Part shown: positions 1 through 11,534 of the stretch, piece by piece
How the letters are laid out: each line of letters starts with the position of its first letter
Numbering within the stretch: position 1 is the first letter of the stretch
Assembly (NCBI GenBank): GCA_036169595.1
Contig: CM069767.1
Coordinates: 1,747,501-1,795,000, forward strand
Length of the DNA stretch: 47,500 nucleotides
Source: Dictyostelium firmibasis
Taxonomy: Eukaryota > Evosea > Eumycetozoa > Dictyosteliales > Dictyosteliaceae
Direction: 5' to 3'
Position numbers and translations under genes: made by a program
The notes under the pieces: model-generated
Seen by the model: only the letters and a program-made list of their open reading frames with translations
Databases searched by the model: none
What the model was told of the DNA's origin: nothing

Positions 1-1
1 A

Positions 2-451
2 GTTAGAATATTTTCAAATGATATTGATAAAGAACCAGTGTTAGAATTTGAAAATGGTATTGATATGAATACAATTGAAAAAAATTTTAATATTGTAGGA
101 GGTTGGTTAAAAAAAAAAGGTGATTTAAACTCTCGAAGAGTAAAATCACCGTTTAATTCTGGTGATTATGTTTTGGTTGGTTCAATACCCATTTATAAAA
201 CAATAACAATCATTTATCATGGATTTTTCTCTTTCTTTGATAAAACTCAAAATGTTAGAATCAAATATTCTGATAATCATATAGAAATCTCTGAAAAAAT
301 TTTAAATTCTTTTGTTTTTAATAATAAAACAAAATTTCAACTCTTTGATATTTGTGGCGGATTTTTTATTGACGATTTAAATTTTTCTGATTTAAGTGAT
401 GATAAAACTTATGAATTAAAAATAAATAGTTTTTGGTCAAGAAAAAATTAA
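2..451 (+). CDS. C-terminal part of an unrecognised protein (5' end outside window)
   Basis: The frame is open from the first bases of the window to the TAA at 449-451. The gene therefore starts to the left, and the first methionine inside the window (64-66) is not the start. About 149 residues are visible. They show no membrane segment, no Cys clusters and no low-complexity tract. Aromatic-rich alternating stretches such as KTITIIYHGFFSFF suggest beta structure. I do not recognise the family. It converges on rpc2, with 221 bp of A/T-rich sequence between the two stops. Codon use and complexity make it a genuine coding region; its function is unknown. Confidence 0.7.
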   Translation, partial: VRIFSNDIDKEPVLEFENGIDMNTIEKNFNIVGGWLKKKGDLNSRRVKSPFNSGDYVLVGSIPIYKTITIIYHGFFSFFDKTQNVRIKYSDNHIEISEKILNSFVFNNKTKFQLFDICGGFFIDDLNFSDLSDDKTYELKINSFWSRKN

Positions 452-672
452 AATAAAAAAAAAAATAAAAAAAAATAATAAATATATAAATAAATAAATA
501 AATAAATAAAATAAATAAAAAAAAAAAACATACCTATAATAAATAAATAAATAAAAAGTAATAAAAAATTTATTATTATCATCTAAAATTATTGTTATTA
601 TTATTATTATTAAAATATATTTATTAACTTTTTTTATTTTATTTTATTTATTTTTATTATTTTTTTTTAATT

Positions 673-3600
673 TTAAGAATCAACTAATTTAAGACGTGGT
701 ACAATATTCATTGCTTGTAATTCTTGGAATAATAATTTACAAGCGTATGGAATTTGAATTGTTGAAATATCGACACTACTCTTACAATATTGACAATAGC
801 CTTCATAACCAAGGAAACCACAATTTTTACAAGCGTAAACAGTGAATCTATCGGAAGAGATCATTAATCTTTCCATGATGAGGGCAGAGGCACCATAACC
901 AATGAGACAATCTCTCTCCATCTCACCTAAACGAAGACCACCACCTCTTGCTCTACCTTCAGTTGGTTGTCTTGTCAATGTAACGGTTGGACCACGAGCA
1001 CGAGCATGCATTTTATCCATAACCATATGTTTGAGTTTTTGATAAAAGATTGGACCGAAAAAGATGAAACATGCCAATGGTTCACCTGTCACACCACTGG
1101 TGACATAATCTTTACCACCATAACTGAAACCTTTGCTAATGAGTACTTTGGAGATGTTTTCAACACGATCACCACCGAAACAAGTACCGAAACCAAATTT
1201 ACCACTTAATACACCAGCTTTACCAGCTAACAATTCAATCATTTTACCAATAGTCATACGAGATGGGAAACCATGAGGATTCATAATAATATCTGGACAA
1301 ATACCGAGATCAGAGAATGGCATATCCTCTTGTTTCACAATGATACCACAAACACCCTTTTGACCATGACGTGATGAAAATTTATCACCCAACTCTGGAC
1401 GACGTGTACTTCTCATTAACATTTTAATGAGTAGTTGTTCATCGTCACCACTTGTCAACATAACCTTATCGATGAATGCTGGATTATCATATTTGTAACC
1501 CATGTAACTTGATTTATAGGCAGAGTCTGGTATGAGCTCTGGATTTGGTGTTGCATCGATAGTATTCAAGGGTGAATATTTGTTGACTAAAATTTGACCT
1601 TTTTGAGCCAATTCACCAGGTTTTGCAATACCATCACTGTCCAATAGACCATATTTTGGTTGTCTCATATCGTTTGGTGTTGGTGGGAAAATACGATCCG
1701 ATGTATCGTTACCATGTTTCTTTATTGAGGTTACTTGTTTTTTTAATACGATACAACGACCAAAACCACGATCCAATGAAGCCTTGTTCATAACCAAAGC
1801 ATCCTCAATATCATAACCAGAGTAGGACATAACGGCAACGGTTGCATTGTGACCCGCTGGTAATTTATACCAATTCAATAGATCGATGGTACGAGTTTGA
1901 CATAGTGGACGTTGAGTATGTACCAATAGATAGAGTAAAGTATCGATACGAGTCAATTGATTGTAAGCGATTGCACCAATAGCTTGTTTACCCATAGCAC
2001 ATTGATAGGTGTTACGTGGTGATTGATTATGATGTGGATAAGGGATTAAACCAGCAACACAACCTAACATTGTAAATGGTTCAATCTCAAGATGAGTTGT
2101 CCATGGTTGAATGGCTGCTTCTCTCCATGCTAAGAAACTATCATTCTCTTCATTAACATCCAAATACTCTATGATACCCTCTCTAATGAAATCATCAAAT
2201 GTTCTAAGACCATCTTTTAAGTCTTCGATATGCTCTTGAGTTAAACGTGGACGTTGATCATCAACAATGATAACCGGTCTACATAGTCTACCACCATCGC
2301 AAGCAACTGAAATGGTTTGTTGTGCTTTATTCTTACAGATTGAAACAAACTCTCTAATTCTACCAGCTCTTCTCATCTTTCTTAATGTGGTTACGAAATA
2401 GTCTGGTGAATTGTGAATACCAATGATTTGACCATTTAATAGAACTAAATAAGCATTTCTAGAGTTTAATTCCTCGCCTGTAACCAATAGAATATCTTGA
2501 ACACCTAAATTAAATGCTAATCTAAGTAATGGACCCTCTGAATCATCAGTGGTTACATGACTCATCAATGCAAAATTCTTTACTAAACCACAATTATGAC
2601 TAACAAATCCATTACTAATCATACTATGATAATCAGATTCAGTTGTAAAATCTGAAATCTCTGGACATTCTTCAAACTTTAACTCTTTAATATCTTCAAT
2701 TTCAACTTCAAAACTATTTCTTTTAATTTTTAAATTTTTAAAATAATTAAATTCTTTCTTATTTTTAATATTATTATTATTAAAATGATTTAAATGATTT
2801 AAATATTCTCTAATTTGTATAATTTGATTATTTAATTTTTGATTATATTTAAAATTAATTAAATTTATAAAATTATTTAAACTTGAATTAATTATAATTA
2901 AATTTGATTCTTTAAAATTAATTTCTGATATGATATTAAATTGATTTAATAAAATTTGTAATGATTTAATATTAAATATTTCGATATTAATTTCATTTTC
3001 TACTATTTCTTTTTCTTTTTCTTCTACTTCTTTTTGTTGTTCTTGTTGTTGTTGTTGTTTATAATTTAATAAAATTTTAAAATTTGAATCATTATTTTGC
3101 TGATTAATTTCTTCAATAATATTAAATTGAATTCTATTTACATTACTAATAAAACCTGATAAAAATTCTTTTTTAACAAGTTGATTATTTGATTTTTCAA
3201 TCCAATTTTTTTCTTTTAAAAGTGATTGAATAAAATATCCAAATGAGTCACCAATAAAATCAATAATAATTGGTTTTTTTTGATTTTGGTTTTGATTTTG
3301 ATTTTGATTTAATTGTTCATTTAATTTATAGACTGGATTTTTAAAACCTAAATAATCTAAATCTTTTAAAAATTGATCAAAATCTGAAATTAAATTAAAT
3401 TGATATTGAATGATTGGTTCATTTTGTTTATTTGTGCCAAATTTATCAATTAAACCTAAAATTCTTGAAATTGTTATTAATTTATCATTATTATTTAATA
3501 ATGGTAATAATTCAATTGATTTTAATTCTTGAATAAATTTAATTGGTACCAATAATTCTTTTGATAGTTTATTTTCATTTAAAATTTCAATTATATTTTC

Positions 3601-5620
3601 ATCAACTTCATTATCATTATTAATTAATTGAAAATTATTTGAAGAAATTAAAAACAATTTATTATTTAAACTTAAATCTTTTGATTGTGTCCAATTACCA
3701 TTTGAAGTTAAAAATCTATGATCATTTGTACAAATGATTTCTCTACCTGTTATAGTTGTAATTTTTAATAATTGTTTACCATATTGTGAAGAGGATTTTA
3801 TGAAATGGGAGTAGATACGAGTTGAATGTGGTTCCATTGTAATTGGATCCAATGTAATGATAGAATCACCATCTTTTAATTGGCGTATTGGTTTTTGTTG
3901 ACCATTTGACATTGTAATGATTGTATCTGGATGTAAACATGCCTCACCTTCTGGTGTATCGGAAGGACAAAGCATACCCCATTGAGATGGTTGAAGTGAA
4001 CGTGGACCAGCAACTTTACGTGTTTTTTCAAATTGTGATTGAATACGTGTCATCATACCCATACAAGAGATATATGATAGACGTGATAAAACCTGTGATA
4101 CACCAGAACGTTCCATTCTGAAACGTTTTAAATTCCATTGACCACTAGAGATTGCATGGGTGAAACCATTGGTGATAGTATCGGTACGAATAAGTTTGGG
4201 TAGATCTAAAGTTTCTGCACGATTTGCTTTGGTTATAGCTTGATCTACTGATTTCTTTAATTCACTTTGAAACTTTTTAAAGCAATCTTCAAAGAGTAAT
4301 GATATTAATTGACCCGATAACTCAATTCTTTTATTACCATAATAATCTTTATCATCAAGACAACTCTTATCCTTTGATGCCATAATAATACGACGAATCA
4401 TTAAAGAGAGATAAATCACTTTTAATCTGAAATTATAACGACGTACAGGAACATGATTTAGTACAACACCTGCTAAAATATCACGTGCTTCTTCAGATTT
4501 GGTCTTTTTATTTTGTACACCATAGGGTCTACGGAAAACTTTGATACGACTACCCAAGTAGTCCAATGCTTGAGCGGCAGTGTGTACACCACATTTTTGA
4601 CATTCCTCTAATGATGGTGTGATTGCGTTGAGGAATACATCATCAGATCCTACCAATTGTGCCATCTCTTGATCGGTTTCAACACCCATACCTTTCAATA
4701 CAATAGCCACAGGAATATCCTCACCAAAAGTGTTATGCTTTAGATAAAGTTTTTCATTCTTTAATGTTACACCAGTTCTTGATTTACGTTCATGTGTAGA
4801 TGAAGTTACAGATGCCGATGGTAAACCTTTCGAGTCTAACTCGATGATAATACGATTCTTTGATAATTGTTCATGATTTAAAATCACTTTCTCTTGACCT
4901 CTAACAATAAAATAACCACCTGGATCCATTGGGCACTCACCTAATGCCGCCATTTGTTCGGGTGATTTCTTTGATAACACACAATTACTACTACGTAACA
5001 TTATTGGAATATTACCAATATGTACATCCCTCTTTGATATAATCTGTTTATTACGTGTATACTCTATATTAACAAATATTGGTGCTGAATAGGTCATATC
5101 TCTAAGTCTACATCTTTGTGGTGTTAATTGAACTGAATCTAAATTATCCTCTGTTGATGTTGGTTGTCCAACATTAATATCTGTAAACCTAAATAAATAA
5201 ACAAATAAATAAATTAATTACTTTTTAAAATTATAATAATTTTATAATAATAATTGTATATACAAACTTTACAAAAAATGATGCATCGTTTTCTGTTGTA
5301 ACTTTTTCATTTGCTTTGACGATCTTTTTCATTTCAACATTTACAAAGAAATTAAATGAATCTATATGTTGTTTTACTAAACCTCTGCATTTCATAAATG
5401 CTGGTACTAATTTCCATTTTTCCTAAAATTAAAAAATTATTGAAAAATGTGTGTGAGTGTGAATATAGATAGTAAATGTGAGGATTCAATTAAAATCATG
5501 AGTAATTACCTCAACTGGTTTAATATCATCTGTTAATTTTGAAATATTATATAATTCATCCATTGACCCTTTATGAAGAAAATCTGGATTATTACAATAT
5601 CCAACTGATTCTGGATCCAT
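673..5620 (-). CDS. rpc2: RNA polymerase III second-largest subunit RPC2, containing an intein
   Basis: This is the second-largest catalytic subunit of nuclear RNA polymerase III, which makes tRNA, 5S and other small RNAs. Rebuilt exons are 5620-5510, 5422-5268 and 5188-673, with introns 5509-5423 and 5267-5189. They encode 1593 aa before protein splicing. The start [14 protein letters not shown] leads into [20 protein letters not shown], which is close to the family N-terminus and needs the upstream exons. Diagnostic blocks include [41 protein letters not shown] and a C-terminal zinc motif of type [16 protein letters not shown]. Residues 506-954 are an inserted intein (separate entry). Removing it leaves 1144 aa, close to the roughly 1130 aa of human POLR3B. 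The exteins are well conserved and GC-richer than the intein. The gene is divergent from the PRP38-like gene. Confidence 0.96.
2593..3939 (-). mobile_element. Intein inside RPC2 (Hint domain plus decayed LAGLIDADG endonuclease region)
   Basis: An in-frame insert of 449 residues interrupts the invariant GEA/CGLVKN block of the polymerase. It starts with Cys ([10 protein letters not shown]) and ends with His-Asn before the extein Cys (GFVSHN/C). Block A is [10 protein letters not shown], block B carries the TxxH signature as TNDH, and blocks F/G are [15 protein letters not shown]. All residues expected for self-splicing are therefore present: Cys1, the block B Thr and His, the penultimate His, the terminal Asn and the +1 Cys. 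The middle contains two LAGLIDADG-like motifs, [13 protein letters not shown] (about 3465-3430) and [10 protein letters not shown] (about 3170-3140). Both lack the catalytic acidic residue. The insert is markedly more A/T- and Asn/Gln-rich than its flanks. To my knowledge an intein at this site in D. discoideum RPC2 is already catalogued. Confidence 0.93.
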
Positions 5621-5847
5621 TTTATATAATTATATTGGATGTCGTGTTAAAACTATCTTTTAAAAGAAAATTTTAATGTTTTGTATAATTATAGAAAAGG
5701 ATAAAAAAAAGAGAGGAAAAAAAAAAAAGTTATTATATAACTTATAATTTTAAACCAAATTTGTAAAAATCAGATAATTTTAACAAAATGAACTAAAAAT
5801 GAGAAATGAAATAAAAAAAATAAAAAAAAAAAAAGTTTCGAAAAATG

Positions 5848-5886
<39 letters not shown>

Positions 5887-6012
5887 ACGAAATTGTTTGA
5901 TTGGTTTTACTTATTTTTGTTGTTTTCAATTTTATTTTTGTAGTTTTCATCTTTATCTATTTTTATTATTTAATAATAAAAGCTTCAAAAAAAATTTTTT
6001 TTTTTTTTTTTT

Positions 6013-6059
<47 letters not shown>

Positions 6060-6181
6060 AATTTGTGAATTTTTAACAGTTATAATTTAAAAAAACTTTC
6101 ATATTTTTTTTTTTCCTCCACTTTAATTAAAATTAATTTTTTATTTTTTTTTTTTTTTGTTTTTTTTAGTTTTATTTAAAT
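5621..6181. other. Divergent intergenic region between rpc2 and the PRP38-like gene
   Basis: These 561 bp separate two start codons on opposite strands and must hold both promoters. It contains long oligo-dT tracts (about 5850-5880 and 5995-6060, on the + strand), as is usual upstream of Dictyostelium start sites. I see no open frame and no RNA-like structure. Confidence 0.6.
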
Positions 6182-7663
6182 ATGTCACTTGAAACATTTG
6201 GAAATGATAAATCCATGAATTTGGATAATGTTTTATTAACAAATATTCAATCTTCCCTATACTTCAAAAATCTATTGTAAGTGTTTGTGATTCATCCATA
6301 AATAATTTTCTAGAACGATTTTTTTTTCAAAATTATTGGTAAAATACAAAAAATATAAATTAATATAAAAATAAATAATTCATAAATTTATATTAACATT
6401 TTTTTTTCTTTATTATTGTTTTTTTTAAAAAAAAGTCAAAAAAAAACATATCATGAAGTAATTGATGAAATTAAAAAAAACGTTGAAATTTTAGCACCAT
6501 ATATACCAAATACAAAAACGCCATCAACTGCATATTGTTTATTGTACAAATTCTTCTTAATGAAATTAACAGAGAAACAGATGGCTGGATTGTTGGGTAA
6601 TTATGATTCACCCTATATTAGGGCCATTGGTGCATTGTATCTTCGTTATTGTCACCCACCAGCAAACCTTTGGGATTGGTACGTTGACTATTTGGATGAC
6701 CAAGATACAATATTCACATCAAAAACTGATGAAGTTACAATTCAAAGATTTCTATTAGATCTTTTAAAAGACAACAAATTCTCTGGGACTGTACTACCAA
6801 GAATACCAACTAAAATTCAACAAGATTTAGACAAAAAAATAAAAGATTATGAAATTGAAAATAGTTTAACAAATAATAATAGTAATAATAATAAATATAA
6901 AGATTCATATAGTAGAGATAATAGAGACAATAGAGACAATAGAGATAGTAGGGATAGTAGAGATAATAGAGATAGTAGAGATAATAGAGATAATAGAGAT
7001 AATAGAGATAGTAGAGATAGTAGAGATAGTAGAGATAGTAGAGATAGTAGAGATAGTAGAGATAGTAGAGATAGTTATAGAGATAGTAGAGATAATAGAA
7101 ATAGTAGAGATAATAGGGATAGTAGAGATAATAGAGACAGTTATAGAGGCAACTATAATTATAGAGATAGTAGAGATAATAGGGATAGTTATAGGGACAA
7201 CTATAGAGACAATAGAGATGGTTATAGAAATAACAGTAGAAATAATTATGATGATGGTAAAGACTCTTATGCTGAAGAATTAGAACATTATAAAAATGAA
7301 AGAAATAAAAGTAATGGTGGCAGAAATTATAATGGTAAAAGAGATGATTATGATAGCTATAAAACTAAAAATCATAGTGATTATAGTGAAAAGGATAGAG
7401 ATCGTGATGGTAATAAAAGGGATAATTACTATAGTGATGATGATTCTGATTCAGATCATGATAAATCCTATGGAGGTAGAAAAAGAAATAGATCAAGAAG
7501 TAATAGCAGAGATAGAGGATCAAATGATAATACTCAAAAAACGACAGCATCAAAAACAACAACAACAGAAACAACAGAAAAGCAACCAAAAGAAGAATCA
7601 GAAAGCTTAAAAAAATTAAGATCAATATATGGCGCAACTTCTGATCAGGTATCTCTCAACTAA
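6182..7663 (+). CDS. PRP38-family pre-mRNA splicing factor (PRPF38B-like)
   Basis: PRP38-family proteins act in activation of the spliceosomal B complex. Exon 1 is 6182-6276. The intron 6277-6435 starts GTAAGT. Exon 2 is 6436-7663. The total is 440 aa. Joining the exons gives a contiguous PRP38 domain: NLDNVLLTNIQSS, then YFKNLFQKKTYHEVIDEI, SPYIRAIGALYLRY, LWDWYVDYLDD and VLPRIPTKIQQDLDKKI. This ordering and the PYIRA block are the family signature and look closer to PRPF38B than PRPF38A. From about residue 190 the protein is a charged tail of tandem RDN/RDS triplets, analogous to RS domains, ending SLKKLRSIYGATSDQVSLN. The short first exon was placed by homology and phase. The stop at 7661-7663 is the simplest 3' end, although a GTATCT lies just before it. 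Confidence 0.9.
6907..7222 (+). repeat. Tandem GATAAT/GATAGT repeat encoding RDN/RDS triplets
   Basis: Nine-base units of the form AGA-GAT-AGT or AGA-GAT-AAT repeat more than 25 times inside the PRP38-like gene. Occasional Tyr and Gly units interrupt them. The array encodes an alternating Arg-Asp-Ser/Asn tail and is likely variable in length between strains. Confidence 0.9.
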
Positions 7664-7824
7664 ATTTTTTTTACACTCTTTTTTTTTTTTTTTTCTAATA
7701 ATTAAAACACAATTCAATCGTAATGGAAACATTGATTAATCAAATACAATTGACAAAAAAAAACTGTATTTAATTACAAACAATTGTAAATAAAAAATCT
7801 ATGGACTTTTGAAATAAATTTTAA

Positions 7825-7864
<40 letters not shown>

Positions 7865-7873
7865 CACCAAAAC

Positions 7874-8188
7874 ATGAAATTTGCAAAAACACCAACAAAA
7901 GATTATTTTGCATGTATATTTTCAAGCGTAAGAACATCAGAATATAATGAAGAATATAATGAAATGGCTAATGAAATGGATGAGTTAGCAAAATTACAAG
8001 ATGGTTATCTTGGTATTGAATCTTCAAGAAATAATGAGGGATTTGGTATCACTGTATCGTATTGGGAGTCATTAGAGTCAATAAAAAATTGGAAAGATAA
8101 TTCGAATCATAAAATTGCACAAAAATTTGGAATAAATAATTGGTATGAACATTATGAAATTAGAATTTGTCAAGTTAAATATTCATAT

Positions 8189-8243
<55 letters not shown>

Positions 8244-8245
8244 AA
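7874..8245 (+). CDS. Small ABM-like (dimeric alpha/beta barrel) protein with C-terminal polyglutamine
   Basis: A 123-aa single-exon protein starting MKFAKTPTKDYFACIF. The core has the antibiotic biosynthesis monooxygenase (ABM)-type pattern. First comes a beta strand. Next is a helix, YNEMANEMDELAKLQDGYLGI. Then come a strand and ITVSYWESLESIKNWKDN, the typical strand followed by a W-containing helix, and HKIAQKFG. The body of about 105 aa is a normal length for this fold. Catalysis cannot be inferred, because many ABM-like proteins in eukaryotes have no known substrate. The last 15 or so residues are Gln, encoded by CAA repeats. It lies 210 bp downstream of the PRP38-like gene, is separated from it by a poly-T tract, and probably has its own promoter. 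Confidence 0.8.
8197..8242 (+). repeat. CAA trinucleotide repeat (polyGln)
   Basis: About 15 CAA codons at the end of the ABM-like gene, followed by TAA and a short run of CAATAA units. Confidence 0.9.
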
Positions 8246-8314
8246 CAATAACAATAACAATAATGATTGTAAAAATAAATGATAATAATTTTTTATTTTT
8301 TATTTTTAAATTTT

Positions 8315-8947
8315 TTATTTTAAATTTTTTAAATAATTTTTAACAGAATTAATCATTTCAATTTTATTTGATTTATTTTCGGAAGCAATTTGAAGAGACC
8401 TAATTATAATTGATTCATCTAAGATTGGTTGATATTTTACAAGTGATTCAAAAGTTTGAACAGTTGAATTTTGGATTGAAAATTTAATGGTTGACTGATA
8501 AATTGGTAAGACTGTTTTTAAAAGTTGTGGATTCTTTTCAATTTTCGATAAAAAGAAATTTAATGCAATATAATTGCCTCCACTGACACAACAATCGATT
8601 ATATTTTTTTGTCTTAAATCTTTAATCTTTTTTTCAAACATTAATTCTAATATTGATTCATCTTTACATTGCTTTATAAAAATAAAAATCATTTCAAGGT
8701 TTATATATACATATTGATTCGATTGAAGTTTATCTCTTAATATTTCCCATTGATTTTTATTAACCATCCATTCTAAACTCTTTATATCCTTAAATTTAAG
8801 TCTATTACCAACATAGTAACTATTAACTGAATCATATTCAATTGGCATTGTACCCAAAACTTCAAATATAAAATTAAATAAATATTTATTTCTTACAATT
8901 TTCCAAAATAATTCTTCAGTTTTATCATTTTTTACATTAATTTCCAT
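8315..8947 (-). CDS. Dictyostelid hypothetical protein, ankyrin-like helical repeat type
   Basis: A single-exon 210-aa protein. The opening LFWKIVRNKYLFNFIFEVL and the following RLKFKDIKSLEWMVNKNQWEILRDKL resemble the N-terminal region of a large multi-copy dictyostelid family. Members have degenerate ankyrin-like helix pairs, often with motifs like CCVSGGNYIALNFFLS. No catalytic motif, signal peptide or membrane segment is visible. The family assignment rests on remembered sequence pattern and is not certain. It is transcribed away from the U1A/U2B''-type gene and nearly abuts the tail of the ABM-like gene (70 bp between stops). Confidence 0.75.
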   Translation of the reverse strand: MEINVKNDKTEELFWKIVRNKYLFNFIFEVLGTMPIEYDSVNSYYVGNRLKFKDIKSLEWMVNKNQWEILRDKLQSNQYVYINLEMIFIFIKQCKDESILELMFEKKIKDLRQKNIIDCCVSGGNYIALNFFLSKIEKNPQLLKTVLPIYQSTIKFSIQNSTVQTFESLVKYQPILDESIIIRSLQIASENKSNKIEMINSVKNYLKNLK

Positions 8948-9702
8948 TATTTTTTTTTTATATATTTATTTTTTTTTTTTAATAAATTAATATAATTATA
9001 TTTTTATGTATTAAAATATATATATATATATATATTTATATTAGTATAACAGAAGTATTTTGAAAAAAAATGAAAGTAAAAAAAAAAGTTTTTGATTTTT
9101 TTTTTTTAAAATTTTTTTTTTTTTTCTATGAAATAAAAAAGAATGGAAATAAAAAAATAAAAAAATAAAAAAAAATAAAAAATAAATTATTTTTTCTCTT
9201 AAAAATAAACTATTAAAAATAAAAAATATTAAAACCAAAATTGTTTATTTTTTTTTTTTTTTTTTTTTTAATTTTTTTTTTTGTTTTTTTTATGACCTTT
9301 TTAATGATCTTAAAATTGGTTCTTTTAGAATTTTTATAAATAATTGTAATAAATAAGTTTAAAAAACAAAAAAAAATGTTTGTTCAATATTTAATCTTTA
9401 AAATTAAACAAATAATCTGTTTTTGTCAATGCCAATTGATGAAAAATTTAATGAAAAAAAAAAAAAAAATTTTATTTTTCAAAATTTTTAAAATTAGAAA
9501 AAAAATCATTTTTTTTTAATTTTTTTTTTATTTATTTTCATTTCTATCGATTAAAAAAACCCAATGTTTTTTTTTAAAAGGATTCTAGTATAAATAATTT
9601 GATTGTATTAAATTCATCCCGATCCCAAATAATACACACACACACACACACACACACATACACACGCACACACATAATAAAAAATATATATACACAAAAA
9701 CA
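8948..9702. other. Divergent intergenic region with TA and CA microsatellites
   Basis: These 755 bp lie between two start codons on opposite strands. They contain a (TA)n run at 9015-9036, several poly-T/poly-A tracts and a (CA)n run immediately upstream of the snRNP start. No gene or structured RNA is visible. Confidence 0.6.
9633..9675. repeat. CA dinucleotide microsatellite in the 5' leader
   Basis: About 20 CA units with one CG interruption, ending 27 bp upstream of the ATG of the two-RRM protein. It probably lies in the 5' UTR. Confidence 0.85.
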
Positions 9703-10602
9703 ATGGAAACTGAGTCCGCTGATATCCCACCAAATCAAACCCTTTATGTAAATAATTTATATGAAAAGATATCAAAAAAGAGTAAGTTTGATAACTAATC
9801 TCCTATTTATTATTATTATTATTATTATTTATACTAATTTTGATTAAACATGGTTTAATTTCATATTTATAAAAAAAATAGAATTAATAGAACAATTATA
9901 TTCATTATTTTCAAAATATGGACCAATTCTTGAGATAGTGGGATCAAAATCATTAAAGATGAGAGGACAAGCATTTATAGTGTTTAAAGATATAACATCA
10001 GCATCAAATGCATTGAGAGAAATGAATGGATTTAACTTTTTAGATAGAGCAATGAAAATTCAATATTGTAAATCAAAATCAGATGCTGTATCAAAATTAG
10101 ATGGTACCTATATGGAAAAGAAAAGAGAAAGAGAAGAGAATGATAAAAAAGTTTCAAATAAAAAACAAGATAGAAAATCAACTGCTAATAATCAACAACA
10201 ACAAAAAAAATTGGCACCAACATCAACAACTTCACCAACTTCTGGTGGTCCTTCCAATTTACAACCAAGAGATGATCCACCAAATAAAACACTTTTCGTT
10301 GAAAATTTACCTGATAAATGTGATTCTATGATGTTATCAATGTTATTTTCACAGTATGTATTCTAATTAATCTTTATATATATATATTAGTTTTATTATA
10401 AAAATATGTTTATTAAACTTTTCATTTTATTTATTTTTAAAGATTCCAAGGATTTAAAGAGGTACATATGGTAGAAAGTAAAAAAGGTATCGCTTTCATT
10501 GAATTTGAGGATGATATTAAAGCAGGTTTTGCAATGACAAATCTTCAACACTTTAAAGTTACACCTGATAAACCAATGGTAATTTCATTTGCTGCTCAAT
10601 AA
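9703..10602 (+). CDS. U1A/U2B''-type spliceosomal snRNP protein (two RRMs)
   Basis: Proteins of this family bind the U1 or U2 snRNA stem-loop in the nucleus. Exons are 9703-9781, 9882-10353 and 10443-10602, with GTAAGT and GTATGT donors, giving 236 aa. RRM1 (about residues 13-90) has RNP2 LYVNNL, then KMRGQAFIVFKDI containing RNP1, and NALREMNGFNF. The pattern SLKMRGQAF is diagnostic of U1A/U2B''/SNF proteins. A charged linker with Gln, Pro and Ser follows. RRM2 has LFVENLPDKCDSMMLSMLF, FQGFKEV and KGIAFIEF, ending PMVISFAAQ. Exon joining reconstructs both RRMs exactly. Length is shorter than human U1A (282 aa) and close to U2B'' (225 aa). I cannot say from sequence whether it serves U1, U2 or both. 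Confidence 0.93.
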
Positions 10603-10737
10603 AAAAAAAAAAAAAAAAAAAAAAACTATCTTTTAAAAAATTATTTTATTGTACAGGATTACATTTTATTTTTATGATTTATATTTAAAGTATATAACTT
10701 TTTTTTTTTTTTGTTAAAGAATATAAAAATACATTAT

Positions 10738-11377
10738 TTAATAAACAAGATTTGGTATGAATTCACTGTTATGTTCTTCCTCCTAAAAAATAAAATAAAA
10801 TTAAGGATTTTAGTTTTTTTTTTTTTTGGAAAGAATTATTTAAATTTATAGATTTTAAAATTAATACTTACTTTTTTAACATGTTTAAGAAACTCCATAA
10901 CTTTGGATTGTAAAATATGTGCTTTTGAAATATTAAAACTATAGGTTACAAATTCACCTTGAACATTTCTATATATAATTTCCCAAAATTGACCATTAAA
11001 AATAAATTCTTTAACATCTTTTAATAGTAAAGTTTTTATAACAATCTTTTTTTTTTTGGTTTTTTTTTTTTTTTTTTTTAAAATATTTTAATTAATAAAT
11101 CAAGTTTTTTCAGAATTTAATTTTTATTATTAAAATTACTTACTAAATTTGTTTTTTCCATAATTTCTATATAAACATTTGTAATTTTAACTATTACTTT
11201 TTCATTTGAATAATTATTCATACAATAGTTATCACCACTTATTAAAACCATTGAGGGTGTTACAAAACATCTTGAAGTTAAAAAATCTGTATCCTTATTT
11301 GAAACAGTATTATAGTTGTGATAATTTGATGAACCTAATGTTTTACTAGATTGACTTTTTATTAATTTGTTTAACAT
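10738..11377 (-). CDS. Hypothetical 150-aa protein, three exons
   Basis: Predicted exons are 11377-11144, 11045-10872 and 10782-10738. All introns are phase 0 with GTAAGT donors and T-rich acceptors. The product starts MLNKLIKSQSSKTLGSSNYH, has a middle section IKTLLLKDVKEFIFNGQFWE and ends EEEHNSEFIPNLVY. The alternating pattern VIVKITNVYIEIME, then FWEIIYRN, then GEFVTYSFNIS looks like a beta-rich fold followed by a helix (AHILQSKVMEFLKHVKKEEE). No signal peptide or membrane segment is apparent. I do not recognise the family. Support comes from perfect phase agreement across three exons and higher complexity than the introns. Its 3' end converges on the snRNP gene, with 135 bp between stops. 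Confidence 0.72.
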
Positions 11378-11503
11378 TTTTTATTTTCAATATTTTATTT
11401 TTATTTTTTATTTTTTAATTTTTTTTTTTATTTAGTTCTCTTTTTTTAATATTTATTGACTTATTACAAAATAAAAAATTATTTATACAATAAATTAAAA
11501 GCT

Positions 11504-11534
<31 letters not shown>

